Below are positions 35,516 to 44,040 of a DNA stretch of 64,000 nucleotides, one piece after another. Origin of the DNA: Nocardioides pocheonensis (GTDB lineage: Bacteria > Actinomycetota > Actinomycetes > Propionibacteriales > Nocardioidaceae); the NCBI RefSeq assembly GCF_003725535.1, contig NZ_RJSF01000040.1, forward strand, positions 328,370 to 392,369, given 5' to 3'. How positions within the stretch are numbered: position 1 is the stretch's first letter; the number at the start of each line of letters is the position of its first letter. Both the position numbers and the translations under genes were made by a program. The notes under the pieces were generated by a model that searched no databases, was not told the origin of the DNA, and saw nothing but the letters and a program-made list of their open reading frames with translations.

Positions 35516-36730
35516 GTGTCCGCCCTCGTCGAAGGAGCCGATCCGGGCGCTGACGTCGAGCTGTCGATCCTGATGCCCTGCCTCAACGAGAGCGTGACGC
35601 TGGCGACCTGCATCCGCCACGCCCGCGCCTTCCTGGACCGTTCCGGTGTCTCCGGGGAGATCGTGGTCGCGGACAACGGCAGCACGGACGGCTCCCAGGA
35701 CATCGCCCGGGCCGAAGGCGCGCGCGTGGTCGTCGTGGAGGAGCGCGGGTACGGCGCCGCACTGGCCGGTGGCATCGCGGCGTCCCGGGGGACCTACGTG
35801 GCCATGGGCGACGCCGACGACAGCTACGACTTCGAGGCGCTGGGCCCGTTCCTCGACGAGCTCAGGTCCGGGGCGGACCTGGTGATGGGGAACCGGTTCC
35901 GCGGAGGGATCGACCCGGGTGCGATGCCACCGCTGCACCGGTACGTCGGCAACCCGATCCTGTCGTTCGTCGGCCGGCTGTTCTTCGAGGCGCCGGTCCG
36001 GGACTTCCACTGCGGCCTGCGGGCGTTCCGACGCGACTCGATCAGCGCCCTCGACCTGCGGACCTCGGGCATGGAGTTCGCCAGCGAGATGGTGGTGAAG
36101 GCGTGCCTGGCCGAGCTCGACGTGCGCGAGGTGCCGGCGAGGCTGCGTCGCGACGGTCGCGAGAGGCGCCCGCACCTCCGCAGCTTCCGCGACGGCTGGC
36201 GCCACCTGAGGTTCCTGCTGCTCTACAGCCCCCGCTGGCTGTTCCTCTACCCGGGCGTCTTCCTGGCGCTGCTCGGCCTCGTGATGACGTCCGCCCTGAT
36301 CAGGGGGCCGATCGTCGTGGGCGGGCACGGCCTGGACGTCGGCGCGATGCTCTACGGGGTGGCGGCGACCGTCGTCGGCTACCAGGCCGCGATCTTCGCC
36401 GTGCTCTCCAAGGTGTACGCCGCGCACGAGGGCTTTCTGCCGGCCGGGGCCAGGTTCCACCGGTTCCAGGAGCGGCTGAACCTGGAGAAGCTCATCGGGA
36501 TCGGCTTCGTCATCTTCCTGGTCGGGGTCGGGTGGACCGTGGCGTCCCTGATCGACTGGCGCGGCCAGGGCTTCGGCGCCCTCAAGGCGCGGGACAGCGT
36601 GCGAGCGGCGGCACCGGCGATGCTCGGCCTCATCCTCGGCTCGCAGACCGTCATGGCCGGGCTCTTCCTGTCACTCCTGCGGATCCGGGTGATCCACCCG
36701 GAGCCGGTCGCCGTGGTCACGAAGGTCTGA
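35516..36730 (+). CDS. GT2 polyprenyl-phosphate glycosyltransferase with C-terminal helices
   Basis: A 404-residue enzyme related to the one at 12405. LSILMPCLNESVTLATCI, VVADNGSTDGSQDIA, YVAMGDADDSYDFEAL (DxD), GNRFRGGIDPGAMPPLHR and DFHCGLRAFRRDSI are the key motifs. Four or more hydrophobic helices follow from about residue 240. It should load a sugar onto a polyprenyl phosphate. The GTG at 35516 is chosen because of the TACGCT box; the frame upstream overlaps the divergent methyltransferase gene. Its last 60 bases overlap the end of the convergent GT2 gene. Confidence 0.87.
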   Translation: MSALVEGADPGADVELSILMPCLNESVTLATCIRHARAFLDRSGVSGEIVVADNGSTDGSQDIARAEGARVVVVEERGYGAALAGGIAASRGTYVAMGDADDSYDFEALGPFLDELRSGADLVMGNRFRGGIDPGAMPPLHRYVGNPILSFVGRLFFEAPVRDFHCGLRAFRRDSISALDLRTSGMEFASEMVVKACLAELDVREVPARLRRDGRERRPHLRSFRDGWRHLRFLLLYSPRWLFLYPGVFLALLGLVMTSALIRGPIVVGGHGLDVGAMLYGVAATVVGYQAAIFAVLSKVYAAHEGFLPAGARFHRFQERLNLEKLIGIGFVIFLVGVGWTVASLIDWRGQGFGALKARDSVRAAAPAMLGLILGSQTVMAGLFLSLLRIRVIHPEPVAVVTKV

Positions 36731-37630
36731 CCAGAAAGCCCGCCACTCCTCCCGGGCCGAGACCCGCCTCCCGCGCGCCCCGTCGAGGGTCGCCCGGAGC
36801 AGCAGGTGGCCCCGGACGGTGGTCCGGCGGCGCGCCGTACGGGCCGAGCGGGCGAGACCGTGCTGGGCGCACTCGGCCGCCCGCTGCCGCATCAACCCGA
36901 TCTCCTCGGCGAACCGGGACGCGTCCGACGTCATCCGGCTCGTCTCGGTGCCGGCGTGGCGCCGGTACTCCAGCAGGGGCCGGCGCAGGGCGTAGAGGGA
37001 CCCTCCCTGCAGGAGGAGCCGGGTGGTCAGCTCCCAGTCGGGGACGAAGCGCAGGGTGGTGCTGAACGGCGCGTGCCCGACGAGCGCGCGTCGGAGGCAC
37101 ATCGTCGGGCAGATGATGTAGTTGCCGAACAAGAGGTGCGCCAGGCCCTCGTCCCCCTCCACGACGTGGTCCCCGGAGGGGCGGGGGAGCCGGCTCTTGA
37201 CGTGGTCGGTGATCGTCCGCCTGCGCACGCCGTGGGCGTCGATCGTGAAGACGTCGGTGAAGACCGCCGCGACCTCAGGGTGCGCGTCGGCGGCTGCGAG
37301 CACGGCACCGGCGTACTCCGGGAGCAGGCGGTCGTCGGCGTGCAGGATCGTCACCAGCGGGGCCCGGGTCAGCTCGAGGCAGCGGTTCCAGTTGCCGCCC
37401 AGGCCGAGGTTGCGCTCGTTGCGCACGTAGGAGATCCGGGCGTCGTTGAACGACGCGACCAGGTCCTCGGCAGGTTCCGGCCCGTGGTCGTCGACGACCA
37501 CGAGCTCCCAGTCGTCCCACTCCTGGCGCAGCACGCTCTCGATCGCCTCGCGCAGGTGACCGAGCCCGCTGAAGTACGGGATCGCGAACGAGATCCGCGG
37601 CCCGGAGCCGGACACTCGTTCACCCTCCAT
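36671..37630 (-). CDS. GT2 family glycosyltransferase
   Basis: A 319-residue soluble transferase. ISFAIPYFSGLGHLREAIE opens the GT-A domain, LVVVDDHGPEP carries the nucleotide-binding Asp, VRNERNLGLGGNWNRCL and VTILHADDRLLPEYA (Asp-Asp) follow. LRFVPDWELTTRLL fits the acceptor-base region. The ATG at 37630 has TAACTT seven bases upstream, so the mRNA is leaderless and the longer upstream frame is not used. Rightmost gene of the glycan island. It converges on the preceding GT2 gene with a 60-base overlap, and its start is only 80 bases from the divergent TIGR03936 gene. Confidence 0.87.
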   Translation of the reverse strand: MEGERVSGSGPRISFAIPYFSGLGHLREAIESVLRQEWDDWELVVVDDHGPEPAEDLVASFNDARISYVRNERNLGLGGNWNRCLELTRAPLVTILHADDRLLPEYAGAVLAAADAHPEVAAVFTDVFTIDAHGVRRRTITDHVKSRLPRPSGDHVVEGDEGLAHLLFGNYIICPTMCLRRALVGHAPFSTTLRFVPDWELTTRLLLQGGSLYALRRPLLEYRRHAGTETSRMTSDASRFAEEIGLMRQRAAECAQHGLARSARTARRRTTVRGHLLLRATLDGARGRRVSAREEWRAFWSDLRDHGDRLRVDHPDPQE

Positions 37631-37637
37631 GGCGCCC

Positions 37638-37643
37638 AAGTTA
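37638..37643 (-). promoter_or_regulatory. -10 box TAACTT, leaderless GT2 gene
   Basis: TAACTT on the minus strand, seven bases before the ATG at 37630. Confidence 0.5.
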
Positions 37644-37697
37644 GCCGTTGGCGGCCGGGACCTCTCGGCAACGAGAGAGTCCACCGTCCCGCCCGGA

Positions 37698-37703
37698 TAG
37701 GGT
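37698..37703 (+). promoter_or_regulatory. -10 box TAGGGT, leaderless TIGR03936 gene
   Basis: TAGGGT followed by seven bases and the GTG at 37711. Hexamer and spacing are identical to those at 1934-1947. Confidence 0.55.
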
Positions 37704-37710
37704 TCCGTGC

Positions 37711-38472
37711 GTGCCACCTCCCCGCAGCCAGCCCGAGCAGCAGGCTCCGCCGGTCCAGCGGCTGCGGATCCGCTACGCCAAGCGGGGGCGGCTCAGGTTC
37801 ACCAGCCACCGGGACTTCAGCCGGGCCTTCGAGCGTGCGTTGTTCCGGGCGCAGGTGCCGATGGCGTACTCCTCGGGGTTCAGCCCCCACCCGCGCATCT
37901 CGTACGCCGGGGCGAGCCCGACCGGAGCCGCCAGCGAGGCGGAGTACCTCGAGATCGGCCTGGCCGAGCGACGTGACCCGGAGATCGTGCGCCGCGAGCT
38001 GGACGACTCCCTGCCCGACGGCCTGGACCTGGTCGAGGTCGTCGAGAGCGCGGGCGGCTCCCTGGCCGACCGGCTGGAGGCATCGGTCTGGGAGATCACG
38101 CTCACCGGGGTCGACGCCGACACGCTCCGCACCGCGGTCGACACGCTGCTGGCGACCGACGAGGTGCCCGTCGAGCGGATGACCAAGAAGGGGTTGCGGA
38201 CCTTCGACGCCCGGGCCGCGATCGTGGCGCTGGAGGCGCGGGCGACCGGCGAGTCGGCGAACACCGGACAAACGTGTGCGATACTCCAAGTGGTCTTGCG
38301 ACATGGAACACCGTCCGTGAGACCCGACGACGTTCTCGCCGCGCTCCGTGAAGTTGCGGGGACCAGTACCGGCCCGGCTGCGCTCGCGCAGAGGCTGGCA
38401 CAGGGTCCTCTCGATCCACGAACCGGCACGGTGGGTGATCCGTTGTCACCGGACCGCGACGCGGCCGGCTGA
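37711..38472 (+). CDS. TIGR03936 / DUF2344 family protein
   Basis: A 253-residue protein. RLRIRYAKRGRLRFTSHRDF, FERALFRAQVPMAYSSGFSP and HPRISYAGASPTGAASEAEY are the family signature. It normally pairs with, or is fused to, the TIGR03960 radical SAM protein (here at 1-1835) and probably acts with it on the same unknown substrate, possibly RNA. In this genome about 36 kb of other genes separates the two. The GTG start is set by the TAGGGT box. RNase E/G follows, as usual in actinobacteria. Confidence 0.9.
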   Translation: MPPPRSQPEQQAPPVQRLRIRYAKRGRLRFTSHRDFSRAFERALFRAQVPMAYSSGFSPHPRISYAGASPTGAASEAEYLEIGLAERRDPEIVRRELDDSLPDGLDLVEVVESAGGSLADRLEASVWEITLTGVDADTLRTAVDTLLATDEVPVERMTKKGLRTFDARAAIVALEARATGESANTGQTCAILQVVLRHGTPSVRPDDVLAALREVAGTSTGPAALAQRLAQGPLDPRTGTVGDPLSPDRDAAG

Positions 38473-38677
38473 ATGCGTGGTGACAGCGCGCAGGGGTCGG
38501 TAGCCCGGAAGAGGCACTGCGACCGCGGTCAGTGACGAGGGACCGCTCCACCCGACGTACGCACACGGAGGGTGTCGTCGCCGACTGAAGGCTTTTGTCG
38601 CGAGGCTCACCAGATCCCCGCGGCCGACCCGCACGGTCGCCAGCGATGCGCAGGCCCCGTGCACGAGGAGAGCGATC

Positions 38678-41608
38678 GTGCTCGACGCTGACGACACCAC
38701 CGGCCCCGAAACCCCTGAGACTCCCGCCGGCGGCGACGCCGGTGCCGCTCCGCCGGCCGCCGAGGGCGCCGACGCCCCGGTGAAGAAGGCCGCCAAGAAG
38801 GCGGCGAAGAAGACCACCAAGAAGGCCCCGGCCAAGAAGACCGCGAAGAAGGCCGCCGCGCCCGAGGCAGGCACCGAGGTCCCGCAGGCCGGTGCGGAGC
38901 CGGCCAGTGAGGCCCCTGGGGCCGCCGAGGCTCCTGAGGCCGCCGAGGCCCCCCGGAAGACCGCCAAGCGGTCGCGGAAGGCCGCCGCCGCGCCGGCGGT
39001 CCTCTTCCAGGCGCCCGAGGCCACCCCGACCCGCAAGCGGGCCGCCAAGGCGACCGCCGCGAGCGCCCCCGCCGAGGATGCGGCCGAGGCCGCACCGGTC
39101 GCTGACGGGACCCCGGGCGAGACCGAGGGCCAGGAGCAGGACGGCGCCGCGAAGAAGACTGCCAAGAAGGCGGCGAAGAAGACCGCCAAGAAGGCGGCGA
39201 AGAAGACCACGAAGGCCCGGTCCGGCGACGAGGTCGCGGAGGAGCCCGACCAGGCGAGCGACGCGGCCCAGGTCGAGGGCCAGGTCGACGGCCAGGCCGA
39301 GGGCGAAGCGGACGACAGCGAGAACGGCGAGGGCGGCCCCCGTCGCCGGCGGCGGCGTGGTGGGCGTCGACGTCGTCGTGGTGCCGGGGACGACGGCGCC
39401 GAGGGTGCCGACGAGACCCCGAGCGGCTCCGTCCCGGACGAGCGGGAGGACAGCGACGACGAGGGCGGCGAGGAGGGCGGCACCCGTCGTCGGCGTACGC
39501 GGGTCCGCAAGCCGCGCAACCCCGAGGACGAGATCACCGGTGTCGCCGGCTCCACCCGGCTGGAGGCGAAGAAGCAGCGCCGCCGTGAGGGCCGCGAGGC
39601 CGGCCGTCGCCGCGCCCCGATCGTCAGCGAGGCGGAGTTCCTCGCGCGGCGGGAGTCGGTCGAGCGGGTCATGGTGATCCGCCAGCGCGGCGAGCTCACC
39701 CAGATCGGCGTGCTCGAGGACAAGGTGCTCGTGGAGCACTACGTGGCCCGGGAGTCGCAGACCTCCCTGATCGGCAACATCTACCTCGGACGCGTCCAGA
39801 ACGTCCTGCCCTCGATGGAGGCGGCGTTCGTCGACATCGGCAAGGGTCGCAACGCGGTGCTGTACGCCGGTGAGGTGAACTGGTCGGCGCTCGGTCACAA
39901 GGAGGGCCAGCCCCGCAAGATCGAGTCCGTGCTCAAGTCGGGCCAGACCATCCTGGTGCAGGTCACCAAGGACCCGGTCGGCCACAAGGGCGCCCGGCTG
40001 ACCGGCCAGATCAGCCTGCCCGGCCGGTTCCTCGTCTACGTGCCCGACGGCACCACGAGCGGGATCTCCCGCAAGCTCCCCGACACCGAGCGCAACCGGC
40101 TCAAGACGCTGCTCAAGGAGATCGTCCCCGACACCGCCGGCGTCATCGTCCGCACGGCCGCCGAGGGCGCCAGCGAGGACGAGCTGACCCACGACGTCGA
40201 GCGGCTGACCGCCCGCTGGGCCGAGATCGAGAAGCGGGTCGAGGCGGGCAAGGGCCCCGAGCTCCTGTACGGCGAGCCGGACCTCACGCTCAAGGTCGTC
40301 CGCGACCTCTTCACCGAGGACTTCAGCCGGCTGGTCGTCGAGGGCGACGACGCCTGGGACCTCGTGGAGGGCTACGTCGAGCACGTCGCTCCCGACCTCA
40401 AGGAGCGCCTCGAGCGCTACGAGTCCAAGGACGGCCGGGACATCTTCGCGGCGTACCGGATCGACGAGCAGATCGCCAAGGGGGTCGACCGCAAGGTCTG
40501 GCTGCCGTCGGGCGGGTCACTGGTCATCGACCGCACCGAGGCGATGACCGTCGTGGACGTCAACACCGGGAAGTTCACCGGCTCGGGCGGCAACCTCGAG
40601 GAGACGGTCACCAAGAACAACCTGGAGGCCGCCGAGGAGATCGTCCGGCAGCTGCGGCTCCGTGACATCGGCGGCATCATCGTCATCGACTTCATCGACA
40701 TGGTCCTGGAGTCCAACCGCGACCTGGTGCTCCGCCGCCTGGTCGAGTGCCTGGGCCGTGACCGCACCCGCCACCAGGTCGCCGAGGTGACCTCGCTCGG
40801 CCTGGTGCAGATGACCCGCAAGCGGATCGGCACCGGTCTGCTCGAGGCGTTCAGCGAGGAGTGCGAGCACTGCAAGGGCCGCGGCCTGATCGTGCACGAG
40901 CAGCCGGTCGAGCCGGCCGGTCGCGGCGGCAGTGCGCCGGCGGCCGACGAGGCTCGTGGGCGCCGAGGCCGGGGCGGACGCACGCGCGGTCGTTCCGGTG
41001 AGACCACCTCCGCGCCGGTCGAGCCGGTGAAGCCGTCGCCGATGGCCCTGGCCGGGTCGAAGCCCCCGGCGGAGGGCGCCGCCCGGTCCGCCGAGGTCGA
41101 GCAGGAGACGGTGCCGGTCGAGGTCGAGCAGGGCACGGACGAGGGCAACGAGCGCGAGCTCACCGGTGACCCGGTGGAGGCAGCCCTGGTCGGGGAGGCG
41201 CCCGACGAGGCCTCGGAGCCCCCGCTGGAGATCACCTGGGCGGGCGTGACGGCCCCCGAGCCCGGGCCGGGCGACGCCGCGGAGGCCGCTCCGGGACCGA
41301 TCGTCGTGACCAGCACGCGCCGTCGTCGCGCGGGGCGGCCCGCCGGGCCGCCTGCCGCGAGCGCGGAGGTCCAGGAGCCCGACGCGGAGGCAGCCGAGGC
41401 CCAGGCCGACGCGACCACGCCCGCCGCGGGCGACGACGACCGGGAGGCGGCGTCGGTCGACGCATCCGCGCAGAACGGCGCGGCCCCGGAGGTCCAGGAC
41501 CTGGTCGACGGCGTGGCCGCCGACGCGGCCCTCGAGCTCGACGAGGCGGACAACGGCCACCCGCTGGTGCACGTGCCCGTCAAGAAGAAGGGCTCGCGCA
41601 AGCGCTGA
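38678..41608 (+). CDS. rne: ribonuclease E/G with long Lys/Ala-rich N-terminal extension
   Basis: A 976-residue endoribonuclease. The first 300 residues are low complexity, with histone-tail-like runs (KKAAKKAAKKTTKKAPAKK, and another near residue 155) and Glu/Ala and Arg-rich stretches. The catalytic core starts near residue 320: S1 domain (LIGNIYLGRVQNVLPSMEA, FVDIGKGRNAVLY), RNase H-like and DNase I-like parts with TVVDVNTGKFTGSGG and IIVIDFIDM (catalytic Asp pair), then CEHCKGRG, the zinc link for oligomerisation. An acidic disordered tail follows and ends in KKKGSRKR. GAGGAG lies seven bases before the GTG. The 205 bases between it and the TIGR03936 gene hold no gene I can support. Function: mRNA decay and rRNA/tRNA processing. 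Confidence 0.93.
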   Translation: MLDADDTTGPETPETPAGGDAGAAPPAAEGADAPVKKAAKKAAKKTTKKAPAKKTAKKAAAPEAGTEVPQAGAEPASEAPGAAEAPEAAEAPRKTAKRSRKAAAAPAVLFQAPEATPTRKRAAKATAASAPAEDAAEAAPVADGTPGETEGQEQDGAAKKTAKKAAKKTAKKAAKKTTKARSGDEVAEEPDQASDAAQVEGQVDGQAEGEADDSENGEGGPRRRRRRGGRRRRRGAGDDGAEGADETPSGSVPDEREDSDDEGGEEGGTRRRRTRVRKPRNPEDEITGVAGSTRLEAKKQRRREGREAGRRRAPIVSEAEFLARRESVERVMVIRQRGELTQIGVLEDKVLVEHYVARESQTSLIGNIYLGRVQNVLPSMEAAFVDIGKGRNAVLYAGEVNWSALGHKEGQPRKIESVLKSGQTILVQVTKDPVGHKGARLTGQISLPGRFLVYVPDGTTSGISRKLPDTERNRLKTLLKEIVPDTAGVIVRTAAEGASEDELTHDVERLTARWAEIEKRVEAGKGPELLYGEPDLTLKVVRDLFTEDFSRLVVEGDDAWDLVEGYVEHVAPDLKERLERYESKDGRDIFAAYRIDEQIAKGVDRKVWLPSGGSLVIDRTEAMTVVDVNTGKFTGSGGNLEETVTKNNLEAAEEIVRQLRLRDIGGIIVIDFIDMVLESNRDLVLRRLVECLGRDRTRHQVAEVTSLGLVQMTRKRIGTGLLEAFSEECEHCKGRGLIVHEQPVEPAGRGGSAPAADEARGRRGRGGRTRGRSGETTSAPVEPVKPSPMALAGSKPPAEGAARSAEVEQETVPVEVEQGTDEGNERELTGDPVEAALVGEAPDEASEPPLEITWAGVTAPEPGPGDAAEAAPGPIVVTSTRRRRAGRPAGPPAASAEVQEPDAEAAEAQADATTPAAGDDDREAASVDASAQNGAAPEVQDLVDGVAADAALELDEADNGHPLVHVPVKKKGSRKR

Positions 41609-41611
41609 TCG

Positions 41612-42052
41612 TCAGGCGTCGTCGGCGAGGGCTTCGAGGGCAGGGAGCGCGGCCAGCAGCAGCTCGAGCTGGTCGTCCGGAAGCGCCGCGAGGCGGTCCT
41701 CGAGCCCGCGTAGCCGCGCGGCCCGCCCTGACCGGACCAGGTCCTCGCCGGCCTGCGTGGCCGCCAGCAGGGTCGCCCGGCCGTCGTCGGGGTCCGCGCG
41801 CCGCGCGACGTACGCCTGGTCCTCGAGGAACTTCAGCAGGCGGGTCATCGCCGGAGCGCTCACGCCCTCGGTCTCGGCGAGGGTGCCGGCCCGCTGCGGC
41901 CCGTCGGTGACCAGGGTGGCGAGTGCGCTCAGCGCTCCGTGCCCGATCGGGATCTCGCGCGCGTCGCGCCGGATCGAGCGCGTGATCCGGACCAGCGCTC
42001 GGTAGAGCCGGATGGTGTCGCCGCCGACGTCGTCCGGAGGAGGGGTCGTCAT
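41612..42052 (-). CDS. MarR family transcriptional regulator
   Basis: A 146-residue winged-helix regulator. LVRITRSIRRDAREIPIG is the dimer helix; LSALATLVTDGPQRAGTLAE, VSAPAMTRLLKFLEDQAYV (recognition helix) and DDGRATLLAATQAG (wing) are the MarR core. It follows the MFS gene by four bases in the same minus-strand operon, the normal pairing of a MarR repressor with the drug pump it controls. The palindrome at 43832-43845 is its probable operator. It converges on rne with three bases between. Confidence 0.88.
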   Translation of the reverse strand: MTTPPPDDVGGDTIRLYRALVRITRSIRRDAREIPIGHGALSALATLVTDGPQRAGTLAETEGVSAPAMTRLLKFLEDQAYVARRADPDDGRATLLAATQAGEDLVRSGRAARLRGLEDRLAALPDDQLELLLAALPALEALADDA

Positions 42053-42056
42053 CGAC

Positions 42057-43817
42057 TCACTCCCGTCCCAGGGCCTCGCCGGGCCGGTCGTCGTGGACGT
42101 ACTTCGCCCCGGCCGCCCAGGAGGCCGCGGCGGCGACCAGCATCATCGCGGCGGCGGCCAGGAAGACCACGACCAGCCCGTGGTGGAACGGGTCGGTCAT
42201 CAGGTGGGGGAAGAAGGTCTTGCCGGTCAGCGTCCGCACGTGCTCGCTCGGCAGCGAGTCGAGGGCACCGGTGGGTCCGAGCAGCGAGGCGATCGGGTTG
42301 TAGCCGAGGAACGACGCGAACAGCGATCCCACCGGCGGGAGGCCGCCGATGCGTGCGGCCACGTCGTGCGGGACCCCCTGGCTGGTCAGCCCGTCGGTGA
42401 GCGTCCGGGGCAGCACGTTCGCGAGCGCCACGACCATCAGCGAGAAGAACACCCCGATCGACAGCGACGTGCCGGAGTTGAAGATCGTGCCGCGGATGCC
42501 GGAGGCCGCTCCCCGCTCGTGCGCCGGCACGGAGTTCATCACCGCCGTGGTGTTCGGGGCGCTGAACAGGCCGGACCCGATCCCGTTCAGGAAGATCACC
42601 AGCGCGAACCAGGGGTAGGCGAAGTCGATCGGGATCACCAGCAGCAGCACGAAGGTGACGGCCACCAGCAGCGAGCCACCGGTGGCGAACAGGCGGGCGC
42701 CGAAGTGGTCGGACAGCCATCCGGAGACCGGCCCGGCCACGAGGAAGCCGACGGTCAGGGGGAGCAGGTAGATGCCGGCCCACAGCGGCGTCGACTCGTA
42801 GCTGTAGCCGTGGAGCGGTAGCCAGATGCCCTGGAGCCAGATGATCAGCATGAACTGCAGCCCACCGCGACCGATCGCCGCCATCAGGCCGGCGAGGTTG
42901 GCCATCGTGAACGGGCGGATCCGGAACAGGCCGATCGGCACCATCGGATGCTCCACGCGCGCCTCGATCAGCGCGAAGGCGACGAGCAGGACGGTTCCCC
43001 CGATCAACCCCGCGAGGACCCACGGGTTGAACCATCCGGTCGAGTGGTCGCCGTACGGCTGGATGCCGTAGGTGATCGCGACCAGCAGCGCGGTGAGCCC
43101 GACGGCGAAGGTGACGTTCCCCGGGATGTCCAGCCGGGCGTGCCGGCGCTCGCCGAGCTCGACGAGGGAGCGGTAGCCCCAGACGGTCGCGACCACGCCG
43201 ATCGGCACGCTCACCCAGAACACCGCGCGCCAGTGCCACTCGCTGAGCACGCCGCCGATGATCAGGCCCAGGAACGAGCCGGCGATCGCGGAGACCTGGT
43301 TGATGCCCAGCGCCATGCCGCGCTGCGCGGCGGGGAAGGCGTCGGTGAGGATCGCCGTGGAGTTCGCGAACAGCATCGCCCCGCCGATGCCCTGGCCGAC
43401 CCGCATCACGATCAGCCACATCGCACCCTGGCCGCCGGTGAAGGGGTCGACCGAGAGCAGGATCGAGAAGGCGGAGAAGACCGCGAAGCCGAGGTTGTAC
43501 ATCTTGACCCGGCCGTAGATGTCGCCGAGCCGGCCCAGGGTGACGACGAGGACCGCCGAGACCACCAGGAAGCCCATGATGATCCAGAGCAGGTAGCTGA
43601 CGTTCCCCGGCTCGAGCGGGTCCAGGTGGATCCCGCGGAAGATCGCCGGCAGCGAGATGATCACGATCGAGGAGTTGATCGTGGCCATGAGCATGCCGAG
43701 CGTGGTGTTCGACAGCGCGATCCAGCGGTAGTGCGGGTGGTCGCGGTCGAAGCGCGACAGCGGCGCCTCGTTGCCGGGAGGCGTCGGCGGGCCGGGGGAG
43801 ACCGAGCGGGAGGACAT
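42057..43817 (-). CDS. MFS multidrug transporter, DHA2 (EmrB/QacA) family
   Basis: A 586-residue carrier with fourteen predicted helices. LMATINSSIVIISLPAIF is the DHA2 motif D1 region, LGRLGDIYGRVKMY is motif A and RVGQGIGGAML is motif B. GINQVSAIAGSFLGLIIGG is motif C of drug:H+ antiporters. It would export toxic compounds using the proton gradient. The ATG at 43817 has a TAATCT box seven bases upstream, so the mRNA is leaderless. The MarR gene follows. The drug specificity cannot be deduced. Confidence 0.9.
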   Translation of the reverse strand: MSSRSVSPGPPTPPGNEAPLSRFDRDHPHYRWIALSNTTLGMLMATINSSIVIISLPAIFRGIHLDPLEPGNVSYLLWIIMGFLVVSAVLVVTLGRLGDIYGRVKMYNLGFAVFSAFSILLSVDPFTGGQGAMWLIVMRVGQGIGGAMLFANSTAILTDAFPAAQRGMALGINQVSAIAGSFLGLIIGGVLSEWHWRAVFWVSVPIGVVATVWGYRSLVELGERRHARLDIPGNVTFAVGLTALLVAITYGIQPYGDHSTGWFNPWVLAGLIGGTVLLVAFALIEARVEHPMVPIGLFRIRPFTMANLAGLMAAIGRGGLQFMLIIWLQGIWLPLHGYSYESTPLWAGIYLLPLTVGFLVAGPVSGWLSDHFGARLFATGGSLLVAVTFVLLLVIPIDFAYPWFALVIFLNGIGSGLFSAPNTTAVMNSVPAHERGAASGIRGTIFNSGTSLSIGVFFSLMVVALANVLPRTLTDGLTSQGVPHDVAARIGGLPPVGSLFASFLGYNPIASLLGPTGALDSLPSEHVRTLTGKTFFPHLMTDPFHHGLVVVFLAAAAMMLVAAAASWAAGAKYVHDDRPGEALGRE

Positions 43818-43824
43818 GACCGGC

Positions 43825-43830
43825 AGATTA
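43825..43830 (-). promoter_or_regulatory. -10 box TAATCT, leaderless MFS-marR operon
   Basis: TAATCT on the minus strand, seven bases before the ATG at 43817, and directly next to the palindrome at 43832-43845. Confidence 0.55.
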
Positions 43831-43831
43831 C

Positions 43832-43845
43832 TTCACATTCGTGAA
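43832..43845. promoter_or_regulatory. MarR operator candidate, palindrome TTCAC-N4-GTGAA
   Basis: A perfect inverted repeat of five bases on each side of ATTC. It occupies the region just upstream of the -10 box of the MFS-marR operon, where a bound MarR dimer would block RNA polymerase. Size and symmetry fit MarR sites. It is the only such palindrome I noticed in this intergenic region. Confidence 0.6.
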
Positions 43846-43898
43846 CTATCCTGCGGGTACGGCGGCCCCCCGCGGCGCCGGACTCCCGCGGAGCCGTT

Positions 43899-43928
43899 TT
43901 GACCGCGCACCCGGCCACCACGTAAAGT
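43899..43928 (+). promoter_or_regulatory. sigma-A promoter of rplU-rpmA
   Basis: TTGACC at 43899-43904, an 18-base spacer, and TAAAGT at 43923-43928. The leader of about 105 bases that would follow carries a perfect 7-bp hairpin (GGCGTGC / GCACGCC, 43937-43954) at its 5' end. Confidence 0.65.
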
Positions 43929-44040
43929 TGATCCTCGGCGTGCTCGTGCACGCCCTCTCTGTGTGGACCACCCCCGCCGACCGGCGGGAGACGTGTGCCG
44001 CCGGACCCTGAGTTTCATCGACGAGGAGTGTGAAGCGGAC

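Noticed and set aside
1836-37710. Integrated phage or conjugative element as the origin of the glycan island
   Set aside because: No integrase, recombinase, IS, attachment repeat or phage gene was seen at either edge.
41612-43817. The MFS-marR pair as part of the ribosomal or rne operon
   Set aside because: It is on the opposite strand, with its own -10 box and operator.
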